Shown here in pieces: positions 42,295 through 51,801 of a stretch of DNA of 64,000 bases. Numbering within the stretch: the stretch's first letter is position 1; each line of letters starts with the position of its first letter. Location: the NCBI GenBank assembly GCA_046292465.1, contig JBKBRB010000007.1, positions 1-64,000 of the forward strand. The letters are read 5' to 3'. Both the position numbers and the translations under genes were made by a program. Origin of the DNA: JANWWM01 sp046292465 (GTDB lineage Bacteria > Bacteroidota > Chlorobiia > Chlorobiales > Thermochlorobacteraceae). The notes under the pieces were generated by a model. The model had not been told where the DNA came from, ran no database searches, and was given only the letters and a program-made list of their open reading frames with translations.

Positions 42295-43416
42295 CTATGC
42301 GCGTTGAAATAGTTTGCCTGCAAGTTGGCGCACTGCTCCTTTCATTTCGAGTTCAAAAAGTAAAATCAAGACATCGGAAACGTCAAGTCCGCTTTGTTCG
42401 GCGATAGTATCAATATGAATTGGTTCGTGAGAAAGAAGCGCGTAAATTTTTTGTTCGTCAGCGGTAAGGTCAGGAAGTTGATTGAATTGGTCGAGAAGCG
42501 ATTGGGGTTTGGGGTGGTGCGCGGGATAGTCGGCGATGATGTCGTCGGGGGAAAGCGCGAGTTTGGCTTGGCTGTCGCGAATGAGCGCATTCGTGCCGTT
42601 AGATTTAGGCGAGAAGATGCTACCGGGAACGGCGTAGATGTCGCGGTTTTGCTCGAGGGCGTATTTCGCCGTAATCATCGAGCCACCTTGAAAATCGGAT
42701 TCAACAATCACGACGCCGAGCGAAAGCCCCGAAATAATGCGGTTGCGCTTCGGAAAATTTTCAGCGATAGGTGCAGTGCCAAGCCACTCTTCCGAGATAA
42801 TTGCGCCGTTTTCCAAAATGCGCGGATAGAGTTTGCCTTTGGGGTCGGTGTAAATGGTATCGACGCCGTTTCCAAGCACGGCGAGCGTGCGTCCGCCTGC
42901 GTCTAAGGCGGCAGTATGAGCCGTAGAATCGATGCCGAAGGCTAAGCCGCTAATGACGGTAAAGCCATGTTGCGCAAAGGCAGTTGCGAATTTCTTGGTA
43001 ACATTTTTTCCGTAGTCGGTGGGGTAGCGCGTGCCAATCAAGGCAAGTGCGCGTGAGTCTTGTGGTGTTAGGTTTCCGCGCACGAAGAGGTAAATCGGCG
43101 CGTCGTAAATTTCTTTGAGGCGCGAGGGATAACCATCGTCCAAAATTGTGATGAGCGTGGCGTTGAATTTGGAAAGCCCATCAAATTGTGCGTCAATATC
43201 GGCTTCTACTTTCAATCGTTCAGGGCTATGAAGGAATTTGAAGATTGCTTCAGCGGTAACGCCACCGATGCCGGGCGTGCGCGAAAGTTCGCTGATAGGC
43301 GCGTTGAGGATTTTCTCGACGCTCTGAAATCGGGCAAGCAAAGCACGCAAGCGCGTTGCACCGACGTTTGGAATACGCGAGAGAAGTAATAAGTTTTTTT
43401 GTGATTGGAGGTTCAT
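42295..43416 (-). CDS. dprA: DNA-processing protein DprA
   Basis: A 373-residue protein that loads RecA on incoming single-stranded DNA during natural transformation. An N-terminal HhH region (RIPNVGATRLRALLARF and TPGIGGVTAEAIF) precedes the Rossmann-like DprA core: IGTRYPTDYGKN, ISGLAFGIDSTAHTAAL, LGNGVDTIYTDPKGKLY, ISEEWLGTAPIAENFPKRNR and GSMITAKYALEQNRDIYAVPG. The C-terminal winged-helix domain DML1-like region (about 310-373) is present. Length is normal. Confidence 0.96.
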   Translation of the reverse strand: MNLQSQKNLLLLSRIPNVGATRLRALLARFQSVEKILNAPISELSRTPGIGGVTAEAIFKFLHSPERLKVEADIDAQFDGLSKFNATLITILDDGYPSRLKEIYDAPIYLFVRGNLTPQDSRALALIGTRYPTDYGKNVTKKFATAFAQHGFTVISGLAFGIDSTAHTAALDAGGRTLAVLGNGVDTIYTDPKGKLYPRILENGAIISEEWLGTAPIAENFPKRNRIISGLSLGVVIVESDFQGGSMITAKYALEQNRDIYAVPGSIFSPKSNGTNALIRDSQAKLALSPDDIIADYPAHHPKPQSLLDQFNQLPDLTADEQKIYALLSHEPIHIDTIAEQSGLDVSDVLILLFELEMKGAVRQLAGKLFQRA

Positions 43417-43427
43417 TGCACCATGCG

Positions 43428-43910
43428 TTAAAGCATCATACTTTCCGCAGGCTGTTTAGAACGCGCTTCGAGTAGTTCTTTTGTTTTCTTCTGACGGAAC
43501 GCAAACATCTTCTCGATTTCATGCTCAACATACCACCCCGCGAAAAAACCGCTAAACGCATCGAGAGGAAGTTCATACTCGACCTGGTCGGTCAGGCGCG
43601 TTTCGGTATCCGAGATTTTTTCAAAGAGGCGCGTTTGTTTCCAACTACGAAAAGGGCTTTTGTGCAACACATCAACCATTTTGAACGGCGGTTCATAGAC
43701 GGTGATTTCCGCTTCCCATCTTGATGTGAAAAATCCGAACTGCGTAACATCAATGATGACGCGCTGACCTTTGCCAGGCGGAGTTGCCGAAATGAGTTTA
43801 ACTTTGACGTCGGGCGGAGAGATTTTGAGAAGGTTATCAGGATTGTCATGAAAATGAAAGACCGATTCAATCGGTGCATCAATCAAGATGGAACGCTCAA
43901 ATTTATGCAT
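43428..43910 (-). CDS. SRPBCC family protein
   Basis: A 160-residue START-like fold protein: FERSILIDAPIESVFHFHDN at the N-terminus, then KLISATPPGKGQRVIID, and DQVEYELPLDAFSGFFAGWY at the end. SRPBCC proteins bind hydrophobic ligands; this cyclase/dehydrase-like subgroup (CoxG/YfjG-like) has no assigned reaction. It lies 11 bp upstream of dprA and 18 bp downstream of ricT on the same strand, so the three may form an operon. Confidence 0.88.
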   Translation of the reverse strand: MHKFERSILIDAPIESVFHFHDNPDNLLKISPPDVKVKLISATPPGKGQRVIIDVTQFGFFTSRWEAEITVYEPPFKMVDVLHKSPFRSWKQTRLFEKISDTETRLTDQVEYELPLDAFSGFFAGWYVEHEIEKMFAFRQKKTKELLEARSKQPAESMML

Positions 43911-43928
43911 CGGTGTAATTGGTTAGTT

Positions 43929-44876
43929 TCAACGCTTAACGAATAAGGCGTTAAAGCGTTCCAATGAAAGCGAGAGCCATGTGTCGTCGTCATGGTGAAG
44001 CCAAACTTCTTCCTTGAAAATATCGATTTTCTCGACGCGAGCAACTCCCTTATCCGTTTTGACGCAACTGTCAATCGACGGAAATTTTTGGAGTTGTTGG
44101 AGATAAGAATCCAATTCGTAATTCAGACAGCATTTGAGGCGTCCGCACTGTCCGTTGATGCGCGTAGCGTTGAGCGGGAGATTTTGATACTTGGCGGCTT
44201 CGGCATTGACGTGCTCGAAATCGGGAAGCCATGTTGAGCAGCAGAGGTTTCTACCACAAGAGCCGATGCCTCCCACGCGCTTGGCTTCTTCGCGAGCAGA
44301 GATTTGAGTCAGTTGAATTCGGGTTTTGAACTGTGCAGCAAGCAGGCGGACCAGTTCGCGGAAGTCGACGCGCTGGTCAGCAGTGAAATAAATGGTCGTG
44401 CGCTGTTCATCGAGTCGAATTTCTGCATCGACGTATTTCATATCTAAACCAAGTTCCTCGATTTTGGAGAGCGTAAAGCGTTTAACTTCGGGCAGCTGCT
44501 CTTGATGCTTTTTGTGACGAGCAAGGTCTTCATCGGTAGGGCGGCGCAGGACGGGCAAGATGTCGGGCGAGTCGGGCAAGAGATTTTTTTGCTCGAGTCT
44601 AAACTTTGCCGTTTTGCCTATTGATTTAACAATGCCGATGTCGTAGCCACCACCGTCAGTTTGAACGATTACTTGCTCGCCTTTGCGAAGGTTGAGGCTG
44701 GGCGCATTGCGAAAAAATTCGCTTCGGCGGGTGGCAAATTCAACTTCGAGAATCGGATAATCAAAAAAAGAATCATCAACGGCGACTTCGTCGCCGAAGG
44801 TGTGGGCTAAAAACGCCTCGAGCGAAACGCCTGTCTTACAGCCGCTGCTGCTACAAGAACAGCCTATGCACCCCAT
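43929..44876 (-). CDS. ricT: PSP1-domain protein RicT
   Basis: A 315-residue PSP1 protein. After a Cys-rich start (MGCIGCSCSSSGCKTG) comes a domain with EVEFATRRSEFFRNA and EQVIVQTDGGGYDIGIV, then the PSP1 core: IYFTADQRVDFRELVRLLA, KRVGGIGSCGRNLCCSTWL and NGQCGRLKCCLNYELD. In Bacillus, RicT with RicA and RicF binds Fe-S clusters and supports RNase Y processing and competence. The N-terminal cysteine motif is typical of the Bacteroidota form. Its place beside dprA is compatible with a link to competence, but only suggestive. Confidence 0.92.
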   Translation of the reverse strand: MGCIGCSCSSSGCKTGVSLEAFLAHTFGDEVAVDDSFFDYPILEVEFATRRSEFFRNAPSLNLRKGEQVIVQTDGGGYDIGIVKSIGKTAKFRLEQKNLLPDSPDILPVLRRPTDEDLARHKKHQEQLPEVKRFTLSKIEELGLDMKYVDAEIRLDEQRTTIYFTADQRVDFRELVRLLAAQFKTRIQLTQISAREEAKRVGGIGSCGRNLCCSTWLPDFEHVNAEAAKYQNLPLNATRINGQCGRLKCCLNYELDSYLQQLQKFPSIDSCVKTDKGVARVEKIDIFKEEVWLHHDDDTWLSLSLERFNALFVKR

Positions 44877-45043
44877 GAATGTGTGAATTTAAGTTTTGTC
44901 ATAACTCGTCTCAATTTGTTCGGCTTGATTCCTGATAAGTTCGGAAGTTAGAGTTAGTAGCGAGAAATATAAAAAATGCACATAAAAGTTTTTTCTTGCT
45001 ACAAGGCGTTTTGTCAGAATCTTATCAATTGTCCAGATTAAAT

Positions 45044-46540
45044 TCACTGCCAAGAGTAAAGGGCGCGCAGTTGTGGCGTTTTTTTACGCTGGTGCTGTTC
45101 CATGCGCATCAAAACATGGTCGAGGATTTCCATTGCGGAAAGAATAAACTCACCTTTGTTGAGCATGACGCATTCGGCGCGTTCCGCCATTGCAGCATCC
45201 GTGATTTCAGCGCGAGACGGGATTCCTTTTTTGACCAAACTTTCCAGCACTTGTGTCGCCCAAATCACAGGCACATGTGCCGCCTCCGAAAGCCACAAGA
45301 GTTCTTCTTGAATTTCGGCAATGCGTTGATAGCCGATTTCTACGGCTAAATCGCCCCGCGCAATCATTACGCCAAAAGGATTCTTGCCTGCACCTTGAAC
45401 CACAATTTCAGGAAAATGCTCGACCGCACGGCGCGTTTCAATTTTAGCAATGAGAGCAATAGGCGTTTTTCGGTGCGCCGTACGCTTAGCAAGTTCGGCT
45501 TGAAGTTGCTTGACATTATTTCCGTCTTGAACAAAGGAGTAGTTGACGCCATCGGCAAATTCGCAAATGAAATCCAAGTCGCATAAGTCTTTATCGGTCA
45601 GCGGATTGATGACGAGCGAGGTCGTTGGGAAGTTCAAGCCCCTATCAGGCTTAATCACCTTGCCTTTGGCGCCAACTGTGGTTACGCGCAGTAGCACCCC
45701 ATTGTTTAAGCATTCTTCAACTACTGTGCCGATATGCCCATCATCAATCCAGACTTCATCGCCTTGCGACACTTGTGGCAGAATTTCAGGCAAGGCGCAT
45801 TTAACTTGCTGCAAGTGCTTGAACTTATTGGAGGGACGAGCGGCGTAAAGAAAAATCAAATCGCCTTTTTTGGATTTCAGATGAGGCTTCTGAACAGTTG
45901 AGGTTCGTACTTTTGGACCTGCCAAATCCATAAACACTTTGCAGGAAAGTCCAGTCGATTTTTCAGCACGACGGATATGATGAATCATTTTTTCCCAGTC
46001 GTCAGGCGTATCATGAGCGCAGTTGATTCGCGCGCAGTTCATACCGCGCTCCAAAAGTGTGGAGACGAAGACGTAATCGTTGGCGGCACGGGTTGGAAGG
46101 GTAATCATCATGCGCACAGAGCGGCGGTCAGGGGCTTTTCCTAAGACGAGTTCCGCATTCTGTTTGAGCAAGTTTTCGCCCCTGAATAATTCCTCAATGC
46201 TCGGGTGGGCGCGTCTCTTTTTTTCGCCGCATATCGCTTGAAGCGACGCAATAACTGCATCAAGATTTGCCAAAACCCGCGCCTCACTCCGCCCCAGCGA
46301 CGAGAGTCCCAACGCAAGTAACGCCGATTGCAAATGCCGTAAGTCACGGCGACGCAAGGCTAAATAGCATGCAAAGTTTTTTGCACTGTATTCAAACTCT
46401 TTTCTGACAATACATTTCTGCCAAGCCGCAAAAGTTTCATTCGCTTCTTTTTCCACATCGCGCCGAAGTTGAAGCACGGCGTTCAAAACTTCTTTCGGTG
46501 TGCGGAGCAACGACGCATCAAGATAGTCAGAGGCTGTCAT
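45044..46540 (-). CDS. Pyruvate kinase-like protein, atypical architecture
   Basis: 498 residues. An N-terminal helical extension of about 130 residues (SAKNFACYLALRRRDLRHLQ, then LGLSSLGRSEARVLANLDAV) precedes a pyruvate kinase barrel with FMDLAGPKVRT, VWIDDGHIG, GVNYSFVQDGNN, LIAKIETRRAV with the catalytic Lys, MIARGDLAVEIG and PVIWATQVLESLVKKG. The chain stops right after the barrel, so the C-terminal allosteric domain of canonical pyruvate kinase is absent. A class with this N-terminal extension occurs in several phyla. It may convert phosphoenolpyruvate to pyruvate or have another role; activity is not proven. Confidence 0.85.
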   Translation of the reverse strand: MTASDYLDASLLRTPKEVLNAVLQLRRDVEKEANETFAAWQKCIVRKEFEYSAKNFACYLALRRRDLRHLQSALLALGLSSLGRSEARVLANLDAVIASLQAICGEKKRRAHPSIEELFRGENLLKQNAELVLGKAPDRRSVRMMITLPTRAANDYVFVSTLLERGMNCARINCAHDTPDDWEKMIHHIRRAEKSTGLSCKVFMDLAGPKVRTSTVQKPHLKSKKGDLIFLYAARPSNKFKHLQQVKCALPEILPQVSQGDEVWIDDGHIGTVVEECLNNGVLLRVTTVGAKGKVIKPDRGLNFPTTSLVINPLTDKDLCDLDFICEFADGVNYSFVQDGNNVKQLQAELAKRTAHRKTPIALIAKIETRRAVEHFPEIVVQGAGKNPFGVMIARGDLAVEIGYQRIAEIQEELLWLSEAAHVPVIWATQVLESLVKKGIPSRAEITDAAMAERAECVMLNKGEFILSAMEILDHVLMRMEQHQRKKTPQLRALYSWQ

Positions 46541-46602
46541 GAGCTTGTTTCTGTTTGGTCATGCAAATTACACCGAACTTTTTCAGAAACGAAATTGCTG
46601 GC

Positions 46603-47937
46603 TCAATAACTAGTGCGCACGGTGAAGATGAGGTCGACTTCTTTGCCTTTTGGCACAGGCACACGAAAGACTGCCGTTGTCGCGTTTTTCTTTTCAAAAC
46701 TATGCGACGCATTCACCACTTGCCAGTTGTAGCCGAAATGTCGCTCGGCTTCAATCGTAACGGCTTCGTCCTTGCGGTTCTTGAAAGTGATTTTCCACAT
46801 CGTTTCGCTCGAGCGTTGTGAAATTTGTCTGTAATCGGTCTGAACTTCTTCGGCAACAATGTCGAAGGCATCGCCGATTTTGAGCGAGACTTTTTCGTCT
46901 TTTGGCGTATGGTCGATTTGGTCTTCGCCGATAAATTCTACCGCGCCTCTATCTTCTTTGTTCACGCGCACCTTGCCTTTCGGAAGCGGCATGCCAAGTT
47001 GATTGGACGACTTATTTTCAAACTCCACAACCACATTCACCTTCTTGCCTCCCTTATGCTGAAATTTCTTGACAACCGAAACGTTCTCTGCTTCAAAAAG
47101 TGAAATTTGTTTCGTCTCGTTATTGGCAAGTGTGGTCGGGCGTTGAAGCGCGTAGGCGTGATATTCAAAGAGCGATTGCTCTTCAAATTGCGGCGCGCCA
47201 GTGGCTTCTTGCATCATCATTTTGCCGCGCCCCATTGGATAAACGGGCATTTGCTCTTGAACACGATTCACATCGCCTGCGATGAGTTTGAGCGTTGCGT
47301 TGGGATAGGTCGCGCCCGATTGATTTTCAATGCTTACCCATGCTTTCAGGTTCAACTTGCTGTCGTCTTTGTTGAGCACGGCAACATATTCGGCGTGCCA
47401 CTTCATGCCTGCGGTGTGATAAGAGATTTCAGCATTTTGCCGTCCGCCTGCTCGTGAATCCACTGTCCAAACGAGCGTGGGCTTTGTGATTAAGCCTTCG
47501 GGCAAATCGGCAACATTGACGCGATATTTATCCAATCCGCCAATCATGGTTAAGCCGCCGTTGCGATTGCGCAAGACAAGTTGCCCATCTCGCGCTGAAA
47601 GCAGTGTGCCTTCCAAAAGCTCGCCTTTCTCGTTGATAAGTTGAACGGATTTATCGAGATACTTTTCCAAAATTTTGTAGACGCTCACAAGGTCGTATTG
47701 ATAATTCTGCTCGACGACTGTTCCGTTCAGTTTGATGTAGACGCTGGTTGGGTCAATCTGTGCGGCGACATCTGAAATTTTGATTTCCGAAACGCCGCGT
47801 TGCAGGTTAATCGGTCGTGTTTCTTTAACCACGCCAAGATTGTCGTTATAGACCGTTACGGCAATTGTGCGCTCCTGCGCTTCAAGCGTGATAGACATAG
47901 CCAAGAGCATTGATGCGATAAAGAAAGATGGTTTCAT
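46603..47937 (-). CDS. DUF4139 domain-containing exported protein
   Basis: A 444-residue protein with a signal peptide (residues 1-20). The N-terminal part (TIAVTVYNDNLGVVKETRPI, then GVSEIKISDVAAQIDPTSV) and the region WTVDSRAGGRQNAEISYHTA followed by MKWHAEYVAVLN are characteristic of DUF4139 proteins. They are beta-rich, exported and of unknown function, and some contribute to envelope integrity. It lies 62 bp downstream of the pyruvate kinase-like gene start, on the same strand. Confidence 0.88.
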   Translation of the reverse strand: MKPSFFIASMLLAMSITLEAQERTIAVTVYNDNLGVVKETRPINLQRGVSEIKISDVAAQIDPTSVYIKLNGTVVEQNYQYDLVSVYKILEKYLDKSVQLINEKGELLEGTLLSARDGQLVLRNRNGGLTMIGGLDKYRVNVADLPEGLITKPTLVWTVDSRAGGRQNAEISYHTAGMKWHAEYVAVLNKDDSKLNLKAWVSIENQSGATYPNATLKLIAGDVNRVQEQMPVYPMGRGKMMMQEATGAPQFEEQSLFEYHAYALQRPTTLANNETKQISLFEAENVSVVKKFQHKGGKKVNVVVEFENKSSNQLGMPLPKGKVRVNKEDRGAVEFIGEDQIDHTPKDEKVSLKIGDAFDIVAEEVQTDYRQISQRSSETMWKITFKNRKDEAVTIEAERHFGYNWQVVNASHSFEKKNATTAVFRVPVPKGKEVDLIFTVRTSY

Positions 47938-48012
47938 AATGCGAAGTTTTTTGATTGAAAGAACACGCTATTGTGCGCTGAAGTGAAAAAGTTGTCAAAG
48001 AATTGTCAAACT

Positions 48013-48552
48013 TTATTTGACGAGTGCCGAGATGGTTTTGAACGTCGATGTGCCTGCAACCTTCAAGAGTTCAAACAAGCACATTTCAGTTGAGGTGAGA
48101 ATTGCGCCATCTTCCTTCATGCGCGATAGTCCTATCTCCCGATTTTCTTTGGCTCGCGAAGAAATCGCATCCGCAACGCAGTGGACTTCAAAGCCTTCGG
48201 CGAGCATATCGGAAACAGTTTGATAGACACACACATGCGTTTCAATGCCCGCTACCAAGACTTGCTTCCGCTCTGTTTTGTCAAGGGCTTCAACGAACTT
48301 TTCTTCGCCCATGCAACTGAACGACATTTTTTCAATCGGCTTCACATTTGGCATCAAGGCTTTGAGTTCGGGCGCGGTTTCGCCTAATCCTTTTGGGTAT
48401 TGTTCGGTTAGCAAAATCGGAATGCCAAGCACTTGCGCGCCTTCAATGAGTCGCGAAAGATTTTTGAACAGCAATTCGCGTTCATACATCAGGGTTGCAA
48501 GTTTGCCTTGCACGTCAATAATGACCAAAACGGTGTCGTCAAGTTCAAGCAT
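48013..48552 (-). CDS. Isochorismatase-like cysteine hydrolase (YcaC type)
   Basis: A 179-residue protein with the Asp-Lys-Cys catalytic set of the isochorismatase superfamily: VLVIIDVQGKLATLMY (Asp13), the Lys of IEKMSFSCMGEE and the nucleophile Cys in GIETHVCVYQTVSDMLAEG. YcaC-like members lack isochorismate activity and act on unknown amide or ester substrates. Cytoplasmic, single gene. Confidence 0.9.
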   Translation of the reverse strand: MLELDDTVLVIIDVQGKLATLMYERELLFKNLSRLIEGAQVLGIPILLTEQYPKGLGETAPELKALMPNVKPIEKMSFSCMGEEKFVEALDKTERKQVLVAGIETHVCVYQTVSDMLAEGFEVHCVADAISSRAKENREIGLSRMKEDGAILTSTEMCLFELLKVAGTSTFKTISALVK

Positions 48553-48604
48553 ATTTTTGTATGATTATGGTTAATGCAGTCAAAGCAAGTTAAGCCGAAC
48601 CGAT

Positions 48605-49084
48605 ATGCGTTACAAAATTTTGTTGGCAATTCTCTTCTTTTTGAGCAGTTGCCAAAAAGTCGTGTCTGAAAAAGAGGCATGGCAAGCTCTTCAAGTTAGC
48701 GCACAAACTGATGCCTCGCTCAAACTTGCCGAACAGTTCTTGAAGTTCAGCCAAGAGTTTCCTGCGTCGCCGAATGCACCGAAAGCCTTGCTGAAATCGG
48801 CGCAACTTTGCGATGCAAATCGCTTGACGAAAACGGCGATTGAACGCTATCAAGCAGTGGTTCAACGCTTTCCAAACACCGAAGAAGCGGCACAAGCAAG
48901 TTTTCTTGTTGGATTTGCATATAGCAATGTGTTAGGCGACACGATTCAAGCGCGAAAAGCCTACGAACAATTTTTGATGGATTATCCCGAAAGCGATTTA
49001 GTGCCGTCGGCGCGGCTCGAACTTTTGACGATGGGAAAATCGCTCGACGATGTCTTCAAACCTGATTCACTTGTAATTCAATGA
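48605..49084 (+). CDS. TPR lipoprotein
   Basis: A 159-residue lipoprotein: hydrophobic residues 5-14 and lipobox FLSSC. It carries TPR-like helices with the BamD/YbgF-type wording FPASPNAPKALLKSAQLCD, AIERYQAVVQRFPNTEEA and AYEQFLMDYPESDLVPSAR. It starts a plus-strand run with the SDR gene (4-bp overlap) and lptE. A role in outer-membrane assembly is plausible from the fold but not shown. Confidence 0.82.
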   Translation: MRYKILLAILFFLSSCQKVVSEKEAWQALQVSAQTDASLKLAEQFLKFSQEFPASPNAPKALLKSAQLCDANRLTKTAIERYQAVVQRFPNTEEAAQASFLVGFAYSNVLGDTIQARKAYEQFLMDYPESDLVPSARLELLTMGKSLDDVFKPDSLVIQ

Positions 49085-49899
49085 AACAACTTGATGGAAA
49101 AATTGCCGTGATTACAGGCTCGACGAAAGGCATTGGAAAGGCTATTGCCAAACGCTTTTTAGAAGAAGGCGCAAAGGTCGTGATTTCATCGCGCCACAAT
49201 GCCAACATTGAAAAAGCACTTGCTGAAATGAACTCGCCAAACGTGGCGGGAAAGGCATGCGATGTGAGCCGCTACAGCGAGGTCGAAGCCTTGATTGCGT
49301 TTGCAATTGAGCGATTTGGCGCATTAGATATTCTCATCAATAATGCGGGCGTCGCCGAGCCGTTTGAGCGCATTATCAACGCGCCGCTTGAAGCGTGGTA
49401 TGCGCCGATTGAAACGAACTTAAAAGGCACATATCACGGTTGCCGTGCGGTCTTACCATATTTTCTCAAACGTGGGAAAGGCAAAATTATCAACATGGCA
49501 GGTGCGGGCACTGGACGTTTCAACACACCGTATATCAGCGGTTATGGCTCTTCGAAGGCGGCAATTTATCGGCTCACGATGTCGCTCTCCGAAGAATACA
49601 AAGGCACAGGCGTTGAGATTATGCTCCTCAATCCGGGCATGGTGCGAACGGAAATTCTGGGCTTACACGCGCCGCCACCTGAACTGAAAAAGCGCCTGCA
49701 AACTTTTGAGAAAGTGCTCGATATTTTTGGACAGCCTCCGAGCGTCGCCGCAGGGCTTGCTGTTAAACTTGCTTCATCTTGGAGCGACGGCAAAACCAAA
49801 GTCTTTCTTTCTGCGTTAAGTCGTCCACGCTCTCAGTGGTTGCTTTTGACCTATCCTTTCCGAAAACTCTTCGGCAAATTAGACAGGACAAACTATTAA
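49081..49899 (+). CDS. Short-chain dehydrogenase/reductase (SDR)
   Basis: A 272-residue classical SDR: cofactor motif TGSTKGIG (12-19... residues from Thr12), NNAG in ILINNAGVAEPF, catalytic YxxxK in ISGYGSSKAAI and PGMVRTEIL. It oxidises or reduces an alcohol/keto substrate with NAD(P); the substrate is unknown. It overlaps the TPR lipoprotein gene by 4 bp (ATGA) and is 11 bp before lptE. A C-terminal PFRKLFGKLDR tail is basic and may touch membranes. Confidence 0.9.
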   Translation: MKQLDGKIAVITGSTKGIGKAIAKRFLEEGAKVVISSRHNANIEKALAEMNSPNVAGKACDVSRYSEVEALIAFAIERFGALDILINNAGVAEPFERIINAPLEAWYAPIETNLKGTYHGCRAVLPYFLKRGKGKIINMAGAGTGRFNTPYISGYGSSKAAIYRLTMSLSEEYKGTGVEIMLLNPGMVRTEILGLHAPPPELKKRLQTFEKVLDIFGQPPSVAAGLAVKLASSWSDGKTKVFLSALSRPRSQWLLLTYPFRKLFGKLDRTNY

Positions 49900-49910
49900 A
49901 CTCTTGAACG

Positions 49911-50423
49911 ATGTCTGTCTTTCGTCTTCAGCAACACCTTTTCGGGTTTCTTCTTGTGGCGTGGGTTTGTGCAGGTTGTTATTCGTTTTCGGGCAATGCG
50001 TTGCCTCCACACGTTAAAACGATTGCCATTCCAATTTTTGGCGACGAATCGCGAAGCGGGATTCCGTTGCTTCGAGAAAACTTGACACAAGCCACGACGG
50101 AGAAAATTCAAGCGCAAACGCCGCTCATCATTGAGCAAAATCGCGCCGCCGCAAACTCTATCATTGAAGCCGTCATTACCTCTGTTACTGACGCGCCGAG
50201 CGTTGTCAGTGGCACGAATGAGCGCGCTACGCGCAACCGCCTGACCATCAATGTCCAAGTTACTTATCGCGACTTGGTCAAAGGCAAGAAGCTCTTTCAG
50301 AAAACCTTGAGCGGGTTTGAAGATTACGACGTGGGGAGTTTGCAAGGGCGAAACGCAGCGATTCAAGCAGCAAGCAATCAACTCACAGATTTGCTCGTCA
50401 ACGAAGTGCTGTCGGGATGGTAA
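49911..50423 (+). CDS. lptE: LptE family lipoprotein
   Basis: A 170-residue LPS-assembly lipoprotein. The signal peptide ends in VCAGCYSFSG (lipobox), and HVKTIAIPIFGDESRSG, NRLTINVQVTYRD and AAIQAASNQLTDLLVNEVLSGW match the Bacteroidota/Chlorobiota LptE family. LptE plugs the LptD barrel that inserts LPS into the outer leaflet. It is the last of three same-strand genes. Confidence 0.88.
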   Translation: MSVFRLQQHLFGFLLVAWVCAGCYSFSGNALPPHVKTIAIPIFGDESRSGIPLLRENLTQATTEKIQAQTPLIIEQNRAAANSIIEAVITSVTDAPSVVSGTNERATRNRLTINVQVTYRDLVKGKKLFQKTLSGFEDYDVGSLQGRNAAIQAASNQLTDLLVNEVLSGW

Positions 50424-50560
50424 TGTGAGAAACAATTGAGTTCATGTTAAATCCATGAATTGCTCGCTTTGCTCAGAACGTGCATTTTAGAGCCCTATGA
50501 CGACACGCCATTTGGGATTGAGACTTCAACGAGCATACTTCGCGCTCAATCAACCTTTAC

Positions 50561-51706
50561 TTATGCAACTTTCGGCGCCGTTTCTTCGGGCAGTTGCACA
50601 GGCAATCCTACTAAGGTTTCCTTGATGAGGAAGTCAACGACGGCTTTAATGTCGCCTGTTTTGTGATAGACTTCCAACTGTTTGCGTGCGCTTGTGCCGT
50701 GCTCCAAGATTTTGTAGATGGTGTTGATTTCGTGGCGAGAGCCTAATTCTTCAACGGCATTATCGACGAAGCGGAGCATTTCGAGAATCAAATCGGGCGT
50801 GTTGATTTTTTGCTTTTTACTGAAATCAATAAGTTGCCCTGTTAAGCCGTAGCGCGCCGCTAAAAATTTATTCTCTTCAATCAACGCACGGCTGTAGCCT
50901 TTGAACTGCATGTTGCGTCGATACAGGTCGTAGAGCGTTTTTGCAGTGGCTTGAATGAGCGCGGCAATAGCAATCGATTCGTCGACGCGCGTTGGAATAT
51001 CGCAGATGCGAATTTCAATCGTATCGAAGAACGGGTGCGGACGAATATCCCACCAGATTTTTTTCCCGTTGTCAATACAGCCTGTTTTGATGAGCAGTTT
51101 AACGTAGTCCTCGAAGTCAGAGGCAGAGTGAAACAGGTCGGGAATGCCCGTGCGCGGAAAGCTTTTGAAGACTTGGGTGCGCCATGAGAAAAGCCCCGTC
51201 GGTCTGCCGAGCCAAAAGGGTGAACTAGTTGTCAGTGCTAAAATGTGTGGCAGCAGATAGCGCATTTGGTTCATCACTTCAATTTGCGCTTCTTTGTCGG
51301 CAATGCCGATGTGTACGTGTAATCCGAAAATGAGATTAGCGCGTGCAATGTCTTGCAAATCATTGACCAAGCCGTGATAGCGGTCGTGGTCTGTGATGTC
51401 CTGCAATTTCCAATCTGAGAATGGATGTGTTGAGGCGGCAACGATTCGAAAGCCTTTGCGAATCGCTAGCTTGGCAAGGTCTGTGCGCAAGGCGACAAGG
51501 TCTTGACGCGCTTCTTGGATATTTGCACAAACGCCTGTTCCGACTTCGACGACGGATTGGTGCATTTCAGGCTTGACGCGCTCTTTGAGCAGTTTTGAGC
51601 CGTCTTCGGCTAAAATTTGTTGAATTTGGCTTTTGAGCTCACGTGTATGAGGGTCAACAATTTGATACTCCTCTTCAATGCCGATGCTGAATCGCTCTTT
51701 TTGCAT
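50561..51706 (-). CDS. YbdK-like carboxylate-amine ligase (GCS2 family)
   Basis: A 381-residue member of the glutamate-cysteine ligase type 2 family: FSIGIEEEYQIVDPHTRELK at the N-terminus, FGLHVHIGIADKEAQIEVMN, FWLGRPTGLFSWRTQVF and SRALIEENKFLAARYGL. YbdK enzymes join a carboxylate to an amine with ATP and have weak gamma-glutamylcysteine activity; the physiological product is unknown. Single gene convergent with lptE. Confidence 0.92.
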   Translation of the reverse strand: MQKERFSIGIEEEYQIVDPHTRELKSQIQQILAEDGSKLLKERVKPEMHQSVVEVGTGVCANIQEARQDLVALRTDLAKLAIRKGFRIVAASTHPFSDWKLQDITDHDRYHGLVNDLQDIARANLIFGLHVHIGIADKEAQIEVMNQMRYLLPHILALTTSSPFWLGRPTGLFSWRTQVFKSFPRTGIPDLFHSASDFEDYVKLLIKTGCIDNGKKIWWDIRPHPFFDTIEIRICDIPTRVDESIAIAALIQATAKTLYDLYRRNMQFKGYSRALIEENKFLAARYGLTGQLIDFSKKQKINTPDLILEMLRFVDNAVEELGSRHEINTIYKILEHGTSARKQLEVYHKTGDIKAVVDFLIKETLVGLPVQLPEETAPKVA

Positions 51707-51801
51707 TGAGTTACTCCGTTCAGGTTGGGTTGAAAAGTTGATAAATTAGTGGAAAATACAAAAGCAAACGGCGCTTGCAAAAGCGTGTTCAAAATTAGTG
51801 T

